From: Leptolyngbya sp. Heron Island J
Lineage (GTDB): Bacteria > Cyanobacteriota > Cyanobacteriia > Phormidesmidales > Phormidesmidaceae
Assembly: GCF_000482245.1 (NCBI RefSeq)
Contig: NZ_AWNH01000106.1
Coordinates: 1 to 64,000, forward strand
Direction: 5' to 3'
DNA length: 64,000 nt
The notes below the pieces were generated by a model. It was not told where the DNA came from. It saw only the letters and a program-made list of their open reading frames with translations, and ran no database searches. A program made the position numbers and the translations under genes. Positions within the stretch are counted from its first letter, which is position 1, and every line of letters begins with the position of its first letter. Shown in pieces: positions 8,996 through 17,870 of the stretch.

Positions 8996-9030
8996 AAAAA
9001 TGGCCCAGCGGAACTTGCTGAGCCATTTTT
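8996..9030 (-). terminator. Strong hairpin terminator between psbB and psbT
   Basis: The arms are AAAAATGGCCCAGC (8996-9009) and GCTGAGCCATTTTT (9017-9030), with a 7-base loop. In the minus-strand transcript all 14 positions pair, one of them as G-U. In a plus-strand transcript the same position is a C-A mismatch, so the structure fits a psbB terminator. A run of T follows on the minus strand. Confidence 0.8.
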
Positions 9031-9056
9031 ATCAAACTAAAACCTCTTGAAAGGCG

Positions 9057-10583
9057 TTAGTTACTGGTGCGGGTAGAAGTATCACCCACTTTCTGGAAGA
9101 AGCCCCACTCGACCTGCTCGGGAGATAGGTCGGGATCAATACCAGCGAATACGTCGCGGTATAGAGTACGGGAGCCGTGCCAGATATGGCCAAAGAAGAA
9201 CAACAGTGCAAAGACTGCATGGCCAAAGGTGAACCAACCCCGAGGACTAGAACGGAATACACCGTCAGAATCTAGAGTCTCAAGGTCAAATTCGAAAGGC
9301 TCACCAAGAAGAGCTTTACGAGCGTAACGCTTAACACGAGCAGGGTCCTTAATGGTCTGACCATCAAGTTCACCACCGAAGAAAGAAACTGTTACACCAG
9401 TTTGCTCAATACTGAACTGAGATTCAGCACGTCGGAACGGGATGTCGGCGACGACCGTACCGTTGGCATCAGTCAAAATCACTGGGAACGTCTCAAAGAA
9501 GTTAGGCAAACGACGAACAGAAAGCTCACGACCTTCAGCATCTTTGAAGACAGGGTGACCCAGCCAAGCAGTGGCAATACCATCACCGCTATCCATTGGA
9601 CCAACACGGAACAAACCACCCTTCGCAGGGCTGTTACCAACGTAGTCATAGAAAGCAAGCTTCTCAGGAATGTTCTCGTAAGCTTCCTGACGGCTTAGAC
9701 CGGCTGCCATGTCGGCCTGTGCACGACGCTCAATTTCTTGCTGGTAATAACCAGAGTCCCACTGATAGCGGGTAGGACCAAACAGTTCAACAGGAGTAGT
9801 TGCGTTGCCGTACCACATAGTACCGGCAACTACAAATGCTGCAAAGAAAACAGCTGCAATACTGCTGGATAGTACAGTTTCGATATTACCCATACGCAAC
9901 GCCTTGTATAGACGCTGAGGTGGGCGAACAGTCAGGTGGAATAAACCTGCCACAATACCGACGATACCAGCCGCAATGTGGTGAGCCACAACGCCGCCAG
10001 CATTAAACGGGTTAAATCCAGCAGGCCCCCATTCAGGAGCGACAGGCTGAACGTGTCCAGTAATGGCATAGGGGTCAGATACCCACATACCCGGTCCCCA
10101 GACACCGGTTAAATGAAACGCTCCGAAACCGAAGCATAGTAAACCAGATAAGAACAGGTGAATACCGAACATCTTGGGCAAGTCCAAAGCGGGCTCACCA
10201 GTTCGGGGGTCACGGAATAGATCTAAATCCCAGAAAACCCAGTGCCAAACTGCTGCTAAGAACAGCAGGCCAGATAGCACGATGTGTGCCAGTGCAACGC
10301 CTTCAAAAGACCAGAAGCCAGGATCAACACCTGTCTCGCCAGTCACACTCCAGCCGCCCCAAGACCCGGTTACACCGAGACGAGCCATGAAGGGAAGGAC
10401 AAACATACCCTGACGCCACATGGGGTTCAGGGCAGGATCACTTGGATCAAATGTAGCAAGCTCAAACAGGGCCATAGAGCCAGCCCAGCCTGCTACAAGT
10501 GCAGTATGCATTAGGTGTACAGAAATCAGTCGTCCGGGATCGTTAATAACGACTGTATGTACCCGGTACCAGGGTAGTCCCAT
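9057..10583 (-). CDS. psbB: Photosystem II CP47 chlorophyll-binding apoprotein
   Basis: A 508-residue inner antenna protein of photosystem II, binding chlorophyll a and beta-carotene in the thylakoid membrane and passing excitation to the reaction centre. It opens with the conserved [19 protein letters not shown], contains six hydrophobic helices with paired His chlorophyll ligands ([39 protein letters not shown]), and has the large lumenal loop between helices V and VI (about 255-450). Length is normal and the frame is intact. Divergent from the ferredoxin-psbM pair across a 325-bp promoter region. Confidence 0.98.
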   Translation of the reverse strand: MGLPWYRVHTVVINDPGRLISVHLMHTALVAGWAGSMALFELATFDPSDPALNPMWRQGMFVLPFMARLGVTGSWGGWSVTGETGVDPGFWSFEGVALAHIVLSGLLFLAAVWHWVFWDLDLFRDPRTGEPALDLPKMFGIHLFLSGLLCFGFGAFHLTGVWGPGMWVSDPYAITGHVQPVAPEWGPAGFNPFNAGGVVAHHIAAGIVGIVAGLFHLTVRPPQRLYKALRMGNIETVLSSSIAAVFFAAFVVAGTMWYGNATTPVELFGPTRYQWDSGYYQQEIERRAQADMAAGLSRQEAYENIPEKLAFYDYVGNSPAKGGLFRVGPMDSGDGIATAWLGHPVFKDAEGRELSVRRLPNFFETFPVILTDANGTVVADIPFRRAESQFSIEQTGVTVSFFGGELDGQTIKDPARVKRYARKALLGEPFEFDLETLDSDGVFRSSPRGWFTFGHAVFALLFFFGHIWHGSRTLYRDVFAGIDPDLSPEQVEWGFFQKVGDTSTRTSN

Positions 10584-10908
10584 TGACTACGCGCCTCCTC
10601 CTAGTTTGGAAATGTTAGCCGTACATTAAAATACCGATACAAACAGGCTACCAGATCCCCCCATTGACTCCAAAGCTAAGACCTAAGGAATTTCGCAAAA
10701 GGGCAAAGTAAATTGGAAATGATGGGCAGATAGCCTTCTGCGGTAGTGAATCCAGACGATTCCCGACGGACTAATACACTCAAATTCGAAGATTAAAGTG
10801 TATAAAGAAGTGTAACTAGAGTTCATAATCCAATGCAAGTTGGATTGCTTGGGATGGTGCCACCTGCGGCATTCTCAACTTTATAGCGATTGCCTTTGGA
10901 GCTGTTCG
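10584..10908. promoter_or_regulatory. Divergent promoter region of psbB and the ferredoxin gene
   Basis: This 325-bp spacer separates the divergent starts of psbB and the small ferredoxin, so it must hold both promoters and leaders. I see no convincing dyad operator or hairpin in it and cannot place -10 boxes with confidence. Confidence 0.5.
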
Positions 10909-11217
10909 ATGCCAACTATTAAGTTTGTTAAAGAAGATGCTGAGGTTACAGCGGCGGATGGAGCTAATCTTCGTCAAAAGGCGATAGACAATGGTGTTGA
11001 CATATATACATTCACCGGCAAAATGATGAACTGCGGCGGCTACGGTCAATGTGCGCTATGCGTTGTTGAAATTGCCGAAGGTTTAGAGAATCTTTCTCCT
11101 CGGACAGCGGTCGAAGAAAAAAAATTGAAAAAGCGTCCAAGCAACTGTCGCCTGGCGTGTCAGACACTCGTTAATGGTCCGATTAGCGTGGTGACTAAAC
11201 CCAAAAAGAAAAAATAG
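10909..11217 (+). CDS. 2Fe-2S ferredoxin-like protein
   Basis: A 102-residue soluble electron carrier. The cluster ligands appear as [10 protein letters not shown] (Cys-x5-Cys-x2-Cys), with a later Cys in NCRLACQ. This spacing is closer to adrenodoxin or bacterial [2Fe-2S] ferredoxins than to plant-type PetF (Cys-x4-Cys-x2-Cys). The C-terminus is very basic (TKPKKKK). ATG at 10909 fits the domain start; the frame also runs upstream to 10840. Its place head-to-head with psbB and ahead of psbM suggests a role in photosystem II biogenesis or an accessory redox task. That is inference from context. Confidence 0.88.
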   Translation: MPTIKFVKEDAEVTAADGANLRQKAIDNGVDIYTFTGKMMNCGGYGQCALCVVEIAEGLENLSPRTAVEEKKLKKRPSNCRLACQTLVNGPISVVTKPKKKK

Positions 11218-11355
11218 AGTGGGAGGATTTCGACAAGGACTAAAACTATCTGCGTTGCTAACGACGATTCACTTGCCGATGGGTTCATTGAGTTGAAGCA
11301 GGGTGATATGCTTAGCGATGTGGTTTGTTGTTGAGAGAAGTAATAGCTGAGTCCT

Positions 11356-11451
11356 ATGGAAGTCAATAATTTAGGGTTTGTAGCCAGTATTCTTTTTGTA
11401 TTTGTTCCAACTGTATTCCTGCTAATTCTTTACATTCAAACTAAAGAGTAA
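11356..11451 (+). CDS. psbM: Photosystem II protein PsbM
   Basis: A 31-residue single-helix protein at the photosystem II dimer interface. The sequence [20 protein letters not shown], followed by a short hydrophobic run and IQTKE, matches PsbM end to end (family form MQVNxLGFxAxxLFxxVPTxFLxxLYIQT). One transmembrane helix spans about residues 6-26. It lies 138 bases downstream of the ferredoxin gene with no terminator between, so the two may be co-transcribed. Too short for ordinary ORF thresholds. Confidence 0.96.
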   Translation: MEVNNLGFVASILFVFVPTVFLLILYIQTKE

Positions 11452-11696
11452 TCAGCGGAGAAATAGCCAGTGGGATAACTTTAGATTTTTTTTAGTGAGC
11501 TAAGCCAAAGTCACACTTTGTTATGAGGTTTAGCTGTCTAGATATTGAGGGAAATCGATGTTTTTCAACCCCATTGGTGTTGTTGAAAAGGTTTATTCTC
11601 GAACAGATAACCTGTATCACGCGGTGAACTGCAGTTAATTGGTAGGGTTGTGAAACTACTGAATATTTGTCGCTAGTGATTAGATCCAAGCGACTT

Positions 11697-11726
11697 GGGT
11701 GCCGATCTCCGATTGGTACCCTTTTT
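11697..11726 (+). terminator. Rho-independent terminator after psbM
   Basis: GGGTGCC (11697-11703) pairs with GGTACCC (11715-11721), with one G-U pair, followed by TTTTT at 11722-11726. It lies about 245 bases after the psbM stop. The T-run reaches the stop of the convergent TauE-like gene. Confidence 0.6.
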
Positions 11727-12501
11727 AGATTCTACTGATGTGAGCCTGCCATGCTTGCCAGAATACGTAAGCTGCTAATAGGCACAGCAGTGTGCGAAAT
11801 AGCAGGCTCACAAATTGGTCGGGAAGCTTTGGTAAAAATCGAGCACTAATTTGTACGCCCACTAGGCCACCTAAACCTAGACTGAGGCCAGCGCCATAGA
11901 CAATATCTCCCTTGAGTCCGTTGTGGATACAGGCTACTAGTGAAGTCAGGGCAATAACGGCCAGACTGTTCCGCACGGCGTTTTTCATACCGGTATTCAT
12001 GAGTAATACCTGTAGGGGTACCATAATCACGCCTCCGCCTACTCCAAACAGCCCGGCCATAAAGCCTGCAGCACTGCCGGTGATGAGGCGAGCTGTAATG
12101 GGCGATAGTTGCCTGGGATTGTGTGGAGTCGTCGCAGCCCGTTTTTTGAGGCTGACTAGATAAAGGTTGGCTACGAGCAGGGTGCCAAATGCGGCCCGTC
12201 GCCAGTGTTCTGCTAGTAGCTCTCCAAATTCTGTACCTGCGACTACCAGGACAATGGCGGGGGCCGCCAACAGTAAAACTTGTCGGGGCTGAAGATAGCC
12301 CATGCGCCAGTTTTGAAAACTGCCTGTGGTGGCAGTGACCAAAATAGCCAATAGGCTAGTTGCGGCAGCTTGATCCACATTGATGCCAAATAGCAATAGC
12401 AGCGGTACCATTAAGACGCCGCCGCCAATGCCCAGGAGTCCTGCTAATAACCCTGCCCCTAGGCCACCCAGGGCTAACAGTGCAACATCTATAGGGGGCA
12501 T
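11725..12501 (-). CDS. TauE/SafE-family membrane exporter
   Basis: A 258-residue integral membrane protein of the sulfite exporter TauE/SafE family. It shows the internal duplication of the family: a glycine-rich GGLGAGLLAGLLGIGGGVLMVP in the first half and SAAGFMAGLFGVGGGVIMVP in the second, each opening a four-helix unit. Family members move sulfite, sulfoacetate or other small anions, and the substrate here is unknown. ATG at 12501 (MPPIDVALLALG) is preferred because AAAGGT lies about 10 bases upstream. The frame extends to 12531. Confidence 0.88.
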   Translation of the reverse strand: MPPIDVALLALGGLGAGLLAGLLGIGGGVLMVPLLLLFGINVDQAAATSLLAILVTATTGSFQNWRMGYLQPRQVLLLAAPAIVLVVAGTEFGELLAEHWRRAAFGTLLVANLYLVSLKKRAATTPHNPRQLSPITARLITGSAAGFMAGLFGVGGGVIMVPLQVLLMNTGMKNAVRNSLAVIALTSLVACIHNGLKGDIVYGAGLSLGLGGLVGVQISARFLPKLPDQFVSLLFRTLLCLLAAYVFWQAWQAHISRI

Positions 12502-12615
12502 AGCTAACCTTTTATTGAGAGAACTGCCCACATCCTCCCATAGCCTGTATCAGGATAGGGTTAGAGAATAACGGTTTGGGGTGGCATCAGGCAGCTGAGC
12601 TCAAAATTTTGGCTG

Positions 12616-14109
12616 TTAGGACTGGGTGAGGATGGGATCTAGGTTGATGTATTGCTCTACGGTATGAGCTAACTCGTTCAGCATGGCATCGCGCTGGTCG
12701 CGGTAGTTGGCAATGCCTGTGGGTAACGACCCGAGCCCTCGCTGCTGCCGCAGGCGATTGAGCCAGGCGCGTCGCCAGGGACCGTTGTCAAAGATGCCGT
12801 GCAGATAAGTTCCCCAGAGTGATTCGGTTTCATCGACGATGCCGAGACTGCGATCGTCAAAGATGGGTTGAAACTTAGGGCCTGGTTCTCCGCCTTCGGG
12901 GGTCATGACCAGCTGTGTCCGTCCATGATGAATTTCATAGCCGTTTACAGGCAGTCCTTCTTGGGGATACTTGGAACTGACTGAGCGCTGACGTGCCACT
13001 TTATTTTGAGTAATGACCGTACGCAACGGTAATATGCTCAATCCGCGAAAGCGCCCTTCTTGCCCTTCTAGCCCTTCTGGATCGGCGAGCATCTGACCCA
13101 TGAGCTGGAAACCGCCGCAGATGCCCAGTACTGTACCGCCGGCAGCAGCATAGTTTTGAATGGATTCAGCCATACCCGTACGTTGCAGAATTAGCAGGTC
13201 GGCAATGGCTGTTTTCGTGCCTGGTAAAATCACGGCATCAGGGTGGCCGAGATCATCTTTGGGGCTGAGATACCTGACGTTGACTGAGGGTTCGGCTTCT
13301 AGGGGATCAAAGTCTGTAAAGTTGGAAATTCGGGGCAGCCGAATAACAGCAATGTTAAGTTCGGCGGATTGTTTTTCTACAGGGCGTTCCATCAGGGACA
13401 GGGAGTCCGCTTTGGAGAAGGCGCTGTCAATCCAGGGGATGACGCCGAGTACAGGCACGCCGGTGCGTTTTTCGAGCCATTTGATGCCCGGCTGTAGCAG
13501 GCTTTTCTGACCACGAAATTTGTTGATGATCACACCTTTGACCAGTGCTCGTTCATCGGGATCGAGTAGCTCCAGGGTGCCAACAATGTGGGCAAATGCG
13601 CCGCCTCGGTCAATATCGGCGACCAAAATGGTGGGGGCTTTGATTGCTTTGGCAATCCGCATGTTGGCTAGATCGCGATGTTTGATGTTGATTTCAGCCG
13701 GGTTGCCATCCCCTTCACAAATGAGTAGGTCAAATTCTTGCCCCAGACGGGCCAGGCTTTCTTGTACTGCCTGCCAGCCAGCCTCGAAATAGTTTTCGTA
13801 ATAGTGGGCTGTGGTGGTTTGACCGACGGGACGTCCTTTAATGATTACTTGCGAGGTGCTGTGGCTATGGGGTTTGAGCAGTACCGGATTCATTTCGGCT
13901 TGGGGAGGAACACCCGCTGCCCAGGCTTGTACGGCTTGGGCGTAGCCAATTTCGGCACCGTTGGCGGTGACATAAGTATTAGGGGCCATATTTTGACCCT
14001 TAAAGGGAGCTACACGCCACCCACGACGGCTCAGCATACGACAAAGTGCTGTAACGAGTAGAGATTTCCCTGCGTGGGAGGTGGTACCCACTACCATAAT
14101 GGCCTTCAT
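12616..14109 (-). CDS. cobQ: Cobyric acid synthase
   Basis: A 497-residue glutamine-dependent amidotransferase. It amidates four carboxylates of adenosyl-cobyrinic a,c-diamide in cobalamin (pseudocobalamin in cyanobacteria) synthesis. The N-terminal dethiobiotin-synthetase-like P-loop reads GTTSHAGKSLLVTALCR and is followed by FKGQNMAPNTYVTANGAEIG. The C-terminal class-I-like glutaminase domain has the nucleophile motif VLGICGGFQLMG and the catalytic His in TYLHGIFDN. Length and order are normal. No other cobalamin gene is adjacent. Confidence 0.97.
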   Translation of the reverse strand: MKAIMVVGTTSHAGKSLLVTALCRMLSRRGWRVAPFKGQNMAPNTYVTANGAEIGYAQAVQAWAAGVPPQAEMNPVLLKPHSHSTSQVIIKGRPVGQTTTAHYYENYFEAGWQAVQESLARLGQEFDLLICEGDGNPAEINIKHRDLANMRIAKAIKAPTILVADIDRGGAFAHIVGTLELLDPDERALVKGVIINKFRGQKSLLQPGIKWLEKRTGVPVLGVIPWIDSAFSKADSLSLMERPVEKQSAELNIAVIRLPRISNFTDFDPLEAEPSVNVRYLSPKDDLGHPDAVILPGTKTAIADLLILQRTGMAESIQNYAAAGGTVLGICGGFQLMGQMLADPEGLEGQEGRFRGLSILPLRTVITQNKVARQRSVSSKYPQEGLPVNGYEIHHGRTQLVMTPEGGEPGPKFQPIFDDRSLGIVDETESLWGTYLHGIFDNGPWRRAWLNRLRQQRGLGSLPTGIANYRDQRDAMLNELAHTVEQYINLDPILTQS

Positions 14110-14377
14110 GCTAGAGCGTCTCCCGGTCTAATTTCATTCTTATTGGTTGAAATAGTGAATTGGAATAGTGAATTGGAATAACGGCTTGCAAGACAGGTGT
14201 TGGCTAGTCTGCCTCTGAGGCAATTAGGGGCAGGGCTATCTTTGGGGGAGTGTGCAGTTGGTGGGTGGGTATTGAAATACCGACGCCATTGCCTAACTTT
14301 ACCCAAACTTCATCCTCTAGAGATCGTCGCTGCTATTGCCTCAATGCGATCGCAGGATGGTCTCAAAATTAACCTGG

Positions 14378-14779
14378 CTACGATAGCCAGGTAGGTAGTC
14401 TTAACCAACGATTTCTGGCATTGAGTAAATAATCCAGGGGGCTTCCCGTAGAATCCGGACGACCTGCCGCTTCCCATTGTTCAACCAGCTCTCGACCAAT
14501 GGGGGTGAGGCGAAAGCTATCAGTCAAACCTTGTCCATCCACTTCACGGCGAAGGATGCCGACGGACATCAGCCAGCTGAGATGGTCATCGGCGGCGACA
14601 TCGGATAAGGGTTGGCGGGTGTAACCGCTGAGCATGCCACGATCGTCACTGATGGCCCGTAGCGGCACACTTTGCGATCGCATCGCTGCCAGCAGTTTCA
14701 TATAAAACGGTGCGCAGCGTACTGCCCGTTTTGCTCGGGCTAAGGTTTTGGATTGAGTAGGTAAAGAAGACGAGGTCAT
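14378..14779 (-). CDS. Small cyanobacterial conserved protein (Npun_F0494-like)
   Basis: A 133-residue soluble protein, probably with a winged-helix-like fold. A helical block (CAPFYMKLLAAMRS) is followed by DDHLSWLMSVGILRREVDGQGLTDSFRLTPIGRELVEQW, which resembles the helix-strand-strand wing of regulatory proteins. I believe it belongs to the cyanobacterial Npun_F0494 family but cannot confirm that here. No catalytic motif is visible. It follows the Ski2-type helicase gene on the same strand, 57 bases downstream, and may be co-transcribed. Function unknown. Confidence 0.7.
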   Translation of the reverse strand: MTSSSLPTQSKTLARAKRAVRCAPFYMKLLAAMRSQSVPLRAISDDRGMLSGYTRQPLSDVAADDHLSWLMSVGILRREVDGQGLTDSFRLTPIGRELVEQWEAAGRPDSTGSPLDYLLNARNRWLRLPTWLS

Positions 14780-14835
14780 GGGTGGTGGGCAATGGGCAAG
14801 GCTGACGGGTAGGGTGTGCCTACCCTGGTGGTTAG

Positions 14836-17559
14836 CTATTCTGCTTCAGCATCAATTTGTTCAATATCAATATTGTCTGTAGCGTCTTCGTTGGCAGCAG
14901 TTGAGATATCACCTGCTTCATTAACCGGGAAGCGATTAATCAGGTGAGCGGCCTGACGAGCAGTGGACTTGATGGTATTGGACAAGAACGGAGTGTGAGG
15001 GATTTGAGACAAGATATCCAGGGTGCGCCGCAGAATACGCACTACATCCCCTTCATCCAGGCTGGTATTTTGGCAAAGTTCATGCCAGTCAGTTTCTAAG
15101 GCCCAGGCTTCTACCAGGGCGACTAAGTTCCATTCTAATGACACTGGCAGGGTGACCTGATACCGTCGCTGCTGTTGAAATAGCTGACGCCGCGTAGACC
15201 GCAGACTCTCAAGTGCTTCTATGACCGGGTTAGAGGTGCGATAGTGGGTCCAAGTGTCGGGGCGAGTGATTTCGGTGACGATGGCGGCACAGGCGGCAGC
15301 AAACTGGTGCGGCGGCAGATGGTCAAACTCACCGGAGCCCAGGGCTAATGCCAGCCATAGTTCATTCTCACCGCGAATAGCTGCGGCCATTTTGCCAAAG
15401 TTGGTTGGCTGATCATTTTCGAGGCCACCAAAGCTTTCCAGAATGGCCATCAAATTGAGAAACTCTTGCCAATAGCGGCTAGCGTATTGGTTGTACTTTG
15501 TTTGGCGATCGCTGAGCTCAGTTTCTAGGGTTTTAAGCCGCTGTTGCTTTTTTAGAAAAGACTTGGGTTTACCAAATTGATTGAGCGGATGATTGTCTAA
15601 CTTGGTTTCCACCGAGAGCATGCGATCGCGCTGTTCTTTAACCTCGGGGGCCAGCTCATCTAGGGTGGGCAGTTCTGTGGGGATGCTCTCAGCAATTGCG
15701 GTGCTGGTTTCATCGCCCGCACATTTGTTGCCCGCTTTCATGGTCAGAGTCTCCGGCGGCACCAGAGGATCTACAGCGGCGATGCGATCGTACTTTTCAT
15801 AAAGAGCAAAGACGTCGCGGGGCGCTGCCATGATCCATTGATTGTCATGGGTTAGGCATACCAGGTAGGTCACTTTTCCTGGACCTTGTCGTTTACTAAC
15901 CAGCACAGCGGGTATGGGGTTGGCGACAGGAATATGTTTGCCTTTGAGCGATAGCACTGTACCCGCAACGGCAAAGTTGACCACTGTTTGCAAATCGCCG
16001 GTCAACGTTTCCGTAGCTTGCTTGTCCAAAATTTTCAGCAAACGCCGTTCTTCCCGCAGGCGTTCTCGCAGTTTGGCATATTCTGCAACGTGATGCTCTC
16101 CAGCCGCCGATAGCTGTTCACGGATTAGCGTAATCGTGTGCTCTACATCGTTGATGGCCTGCTGTTGGGGGGTGAGATGTAGCGTGGACAAATATTGACC
16201 AAAACTGCGCTCAACCAGATCGCGAGTTTCCTCAAGGGTATGGGTCTGGAGCAGATTAAGCACCATGCCATAGCTCGGCGTGAACTGACTGACCAGCGGA
16301 TCGGGTTTAGCCAGGGCCAAATAGCCAGCTTCCTTAGCCCCCTCAAACGGAGTTTCTACAGTTACAACGTGCCCTTCCACATCCATACCGCGTCGCCCGG
16401 CTCGCCCGGCCATCTGCAAAAACTCTGAGGCATGGAGCAACCGATGACCACTGTCGGTGCGCTTTGACAAACTGGAAATGACCGTGGTGCGGGCAGGCAT
16501 GTTGATGCCTGCTGCCAGGGTTTCCGTGGCAAAAACAACTTTGATTAACCCGGCCTGGAATAATTCTTCCACCAGCCCTTTCCAAGCAGGTAATAAACCA
16601 GCATGGTGAGCGGCAATCCCATGGTACAGAGGATCAACCTGGCCAGCTCGGGCCGCTTCAGGATTAACCCTCAAAAATCCATCAATGCGGTATTTAAGTT
16701 CCAGTGCCTCGGCCGGATTGACCAGGGACAGATTACTAATGCTCTGTACGGCCTTGTCACATCCCTTGCGGCTAAAAATAAAGAAAATAGCTGGCAGCAT
16801 ATCCTTCTGCTGCAGCTGCGTGACAACAAATGCATTGGTGGCGGCAAGACCTTTTTTCTTTTGCCCTTTTTGTTGGCGTGGGGGTTTCCGTTGCTTTTTG
16901 AGCCGGTCGTGGAGCGCTGTCTTTTTCCTATTCAGTAGTGGAAAAATGCCCTTACCCGTTGCAAAGTGGATGTTCAGGGGGACAGGCCGAAAGTCCGAAT
17001 AAATCAGCTGGCTGGGGCCATGGATTTTAGTAATCCAGTCGTTAAGCTGGTCCCCATTCGCCACCGTCGCTGAGAGTCCCACCAGTTGAATCTCTGGGGG
17101 ACAGTAAATAATAGATTCCTCCCAGACGGTGCCGCGCTGGCGATCATTCATATAGTGGCATTCGTCTAAAACCACCGTTTGCACGTCCTGCACAGCATCT
17201 CCCACTTCTCCCATGGTGGTGCCGTAGAGCATATTTCGAAAAATCTCAGTGGTCATCACCAGGATGGGAGCATCGCGGTTGATGGAGATATCACCGGTGA
17301 GGAGGCCGACTTGATCCTGGCCAAACAAATTACGAAAGTCCCGCAGCTTTTGATTGGAAAGGGCTTTGAGCGGCGTCGTATAAAACACGCGGCTGTGGGT
17401 GTGGAGTGCCCGATAGATAGCATATTCGCCCACTAAGGTCTTACCGGACCCGGTGGGAGCGCAGACAACTACGGAGTTTCCTTGGTTGAGCGCATTAATG
17501 GCCTCGATTTGAAATGGATCGAGCTGAAACGGAAATAATTTTTCAGGCGTTAAAACCAA
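14836..17559 (-). CDS. Ski2/Mtr4-type DEAD-box RNA helicase with DSHCT domain
   Basis: A 907-residue superfamily 2 helicase. Motif I is APTGSGKTLVGEYAI, motif Ia TTPLKALSNQK, motif II DECHYMND, motif III VGLSATVAN and motif VI QMAGRAGRRGMD. A long helical C-terminal region of about 300 residues corresponds to the DSHCT domain of Ski2/Mtr4 proteins. Eukaryotic relatives feed RNA to the exosome. In cyanobacteria the role is presumed to be RNA unwinding or turnover, perhaps with PNPase or RNase partners. The C-terminus is acidic. Length fits the family, and the start near the N-terminal DPFQIEAINAL motif is well placed. Confidence 0.92.
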   Translation of the reverse strand: MVLTPEKLFPFQLDPFQIEAINALNQGNSVVVCAPTGSGKTLVGEYAIYRALHTHSRVFYTTPLKALSNQKLRDFRNLFGQDQVGLLTGDISINRDAPILVMTTEIFRNMLYGTTMGEVGDAVQDVQTVVLDECHYMNDRQRGTVWEESIIYCPPEIQLVGLSATVANGDQLNDWITKIHGPSQLIYSDFRPVPLNIHFATGKGIFPLLNRKKTALHDRLKKQRKPPRQQKGQKKKGLAATNAFVVTQLQQKDMLPAIFFIFSRKGCDKAVQSISNLSLVNPAEALELKYRIDGFLRVNPEAARAGQVDPLYHGIAAHHAGLLPAWKGLVEELFQAGLIKVVFATETLAAGINMPARTTVISSLSKRTDSGHRLLHASEFLQMAGRAGRRGMDVEGHVVTVETPFEGAKEAGYLALAKPDPLVSQFTPSYGMVLNLLQTHTLEETRDLVERSFGQYLSTLHLTPQQQAINDVEHTITLIREQLSAAGEHHVAEYAKLRERLREERRLLKILDKQATETLTGDLQTVVNFAVAGTVLSLKGKHIPVANPIPAVLVSKRQGPGKVTYLVCLTHDNQWIMAAPRDVFALYEKYDRIAAVDPLVPPETLTMKAGNKCAGDETSTAIAESIPTELPTLDELAPEVKEQRDRMLSVETKLDNHPLNQFGKPKSFLKKQQRLKTLETELSDRQTKYNQYASRYWQEFLNLMAILESFGGLENDQPTNFGKMAAAIRGENELWLALALGSGEFDHLPPHQFAAACAAIVTEITRPDTWTHYRTSNPVIEALESLRSTRRQLFQQQRRYQVTLPVSLEWNLVALVEAWALETDWHELCQNTSLDEGDVVRILRRTLDILSQIPHTPFLSNTIKSTARQAAHLINRFPVNEAGDISTAANEDATDNIDIEQIDAEAE

Positions 17560-17870
17560 AACCTGGAGGGACCTTTCGTGAACTTAGGGGTTTGACCACC
17601 TCATTGTGCCAGAGGAGTGAGGCTGTTGGGGAATTAACCCTGCAAAGGAGCGGCGATGAGATGGAAGATGAAGCCTTGATAAGGCTGTGTAAAGACTCCT
17701 TAAACGGCTTCGGAGGCTTTACCATCCCTTAATCTCTGATTTCATGAATTATTTTACCGTCAGGCTAAATCACTGTCGGAAATCGATCCGTGCCCTGGCT
17801 GTCCCGAGGCGTCTCTGCCAGGGTGCTACGGCTTGTATTCGGTTGTGCAGTTCACTTAGAAAACGACACT
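17560..17870. other. Divergent spacer upstream of helicase and PEP-CTERM genes
   Basis: The 311-bp spacer holds the promoters of two divergent genes. Imperfect pairing AAAGACTCC/GGAGGCTTT occurs near 17691-17720. Small frames here lack ribosome-binding sites or domain similarity. Nothing else is seen. Confidence 0.4.
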
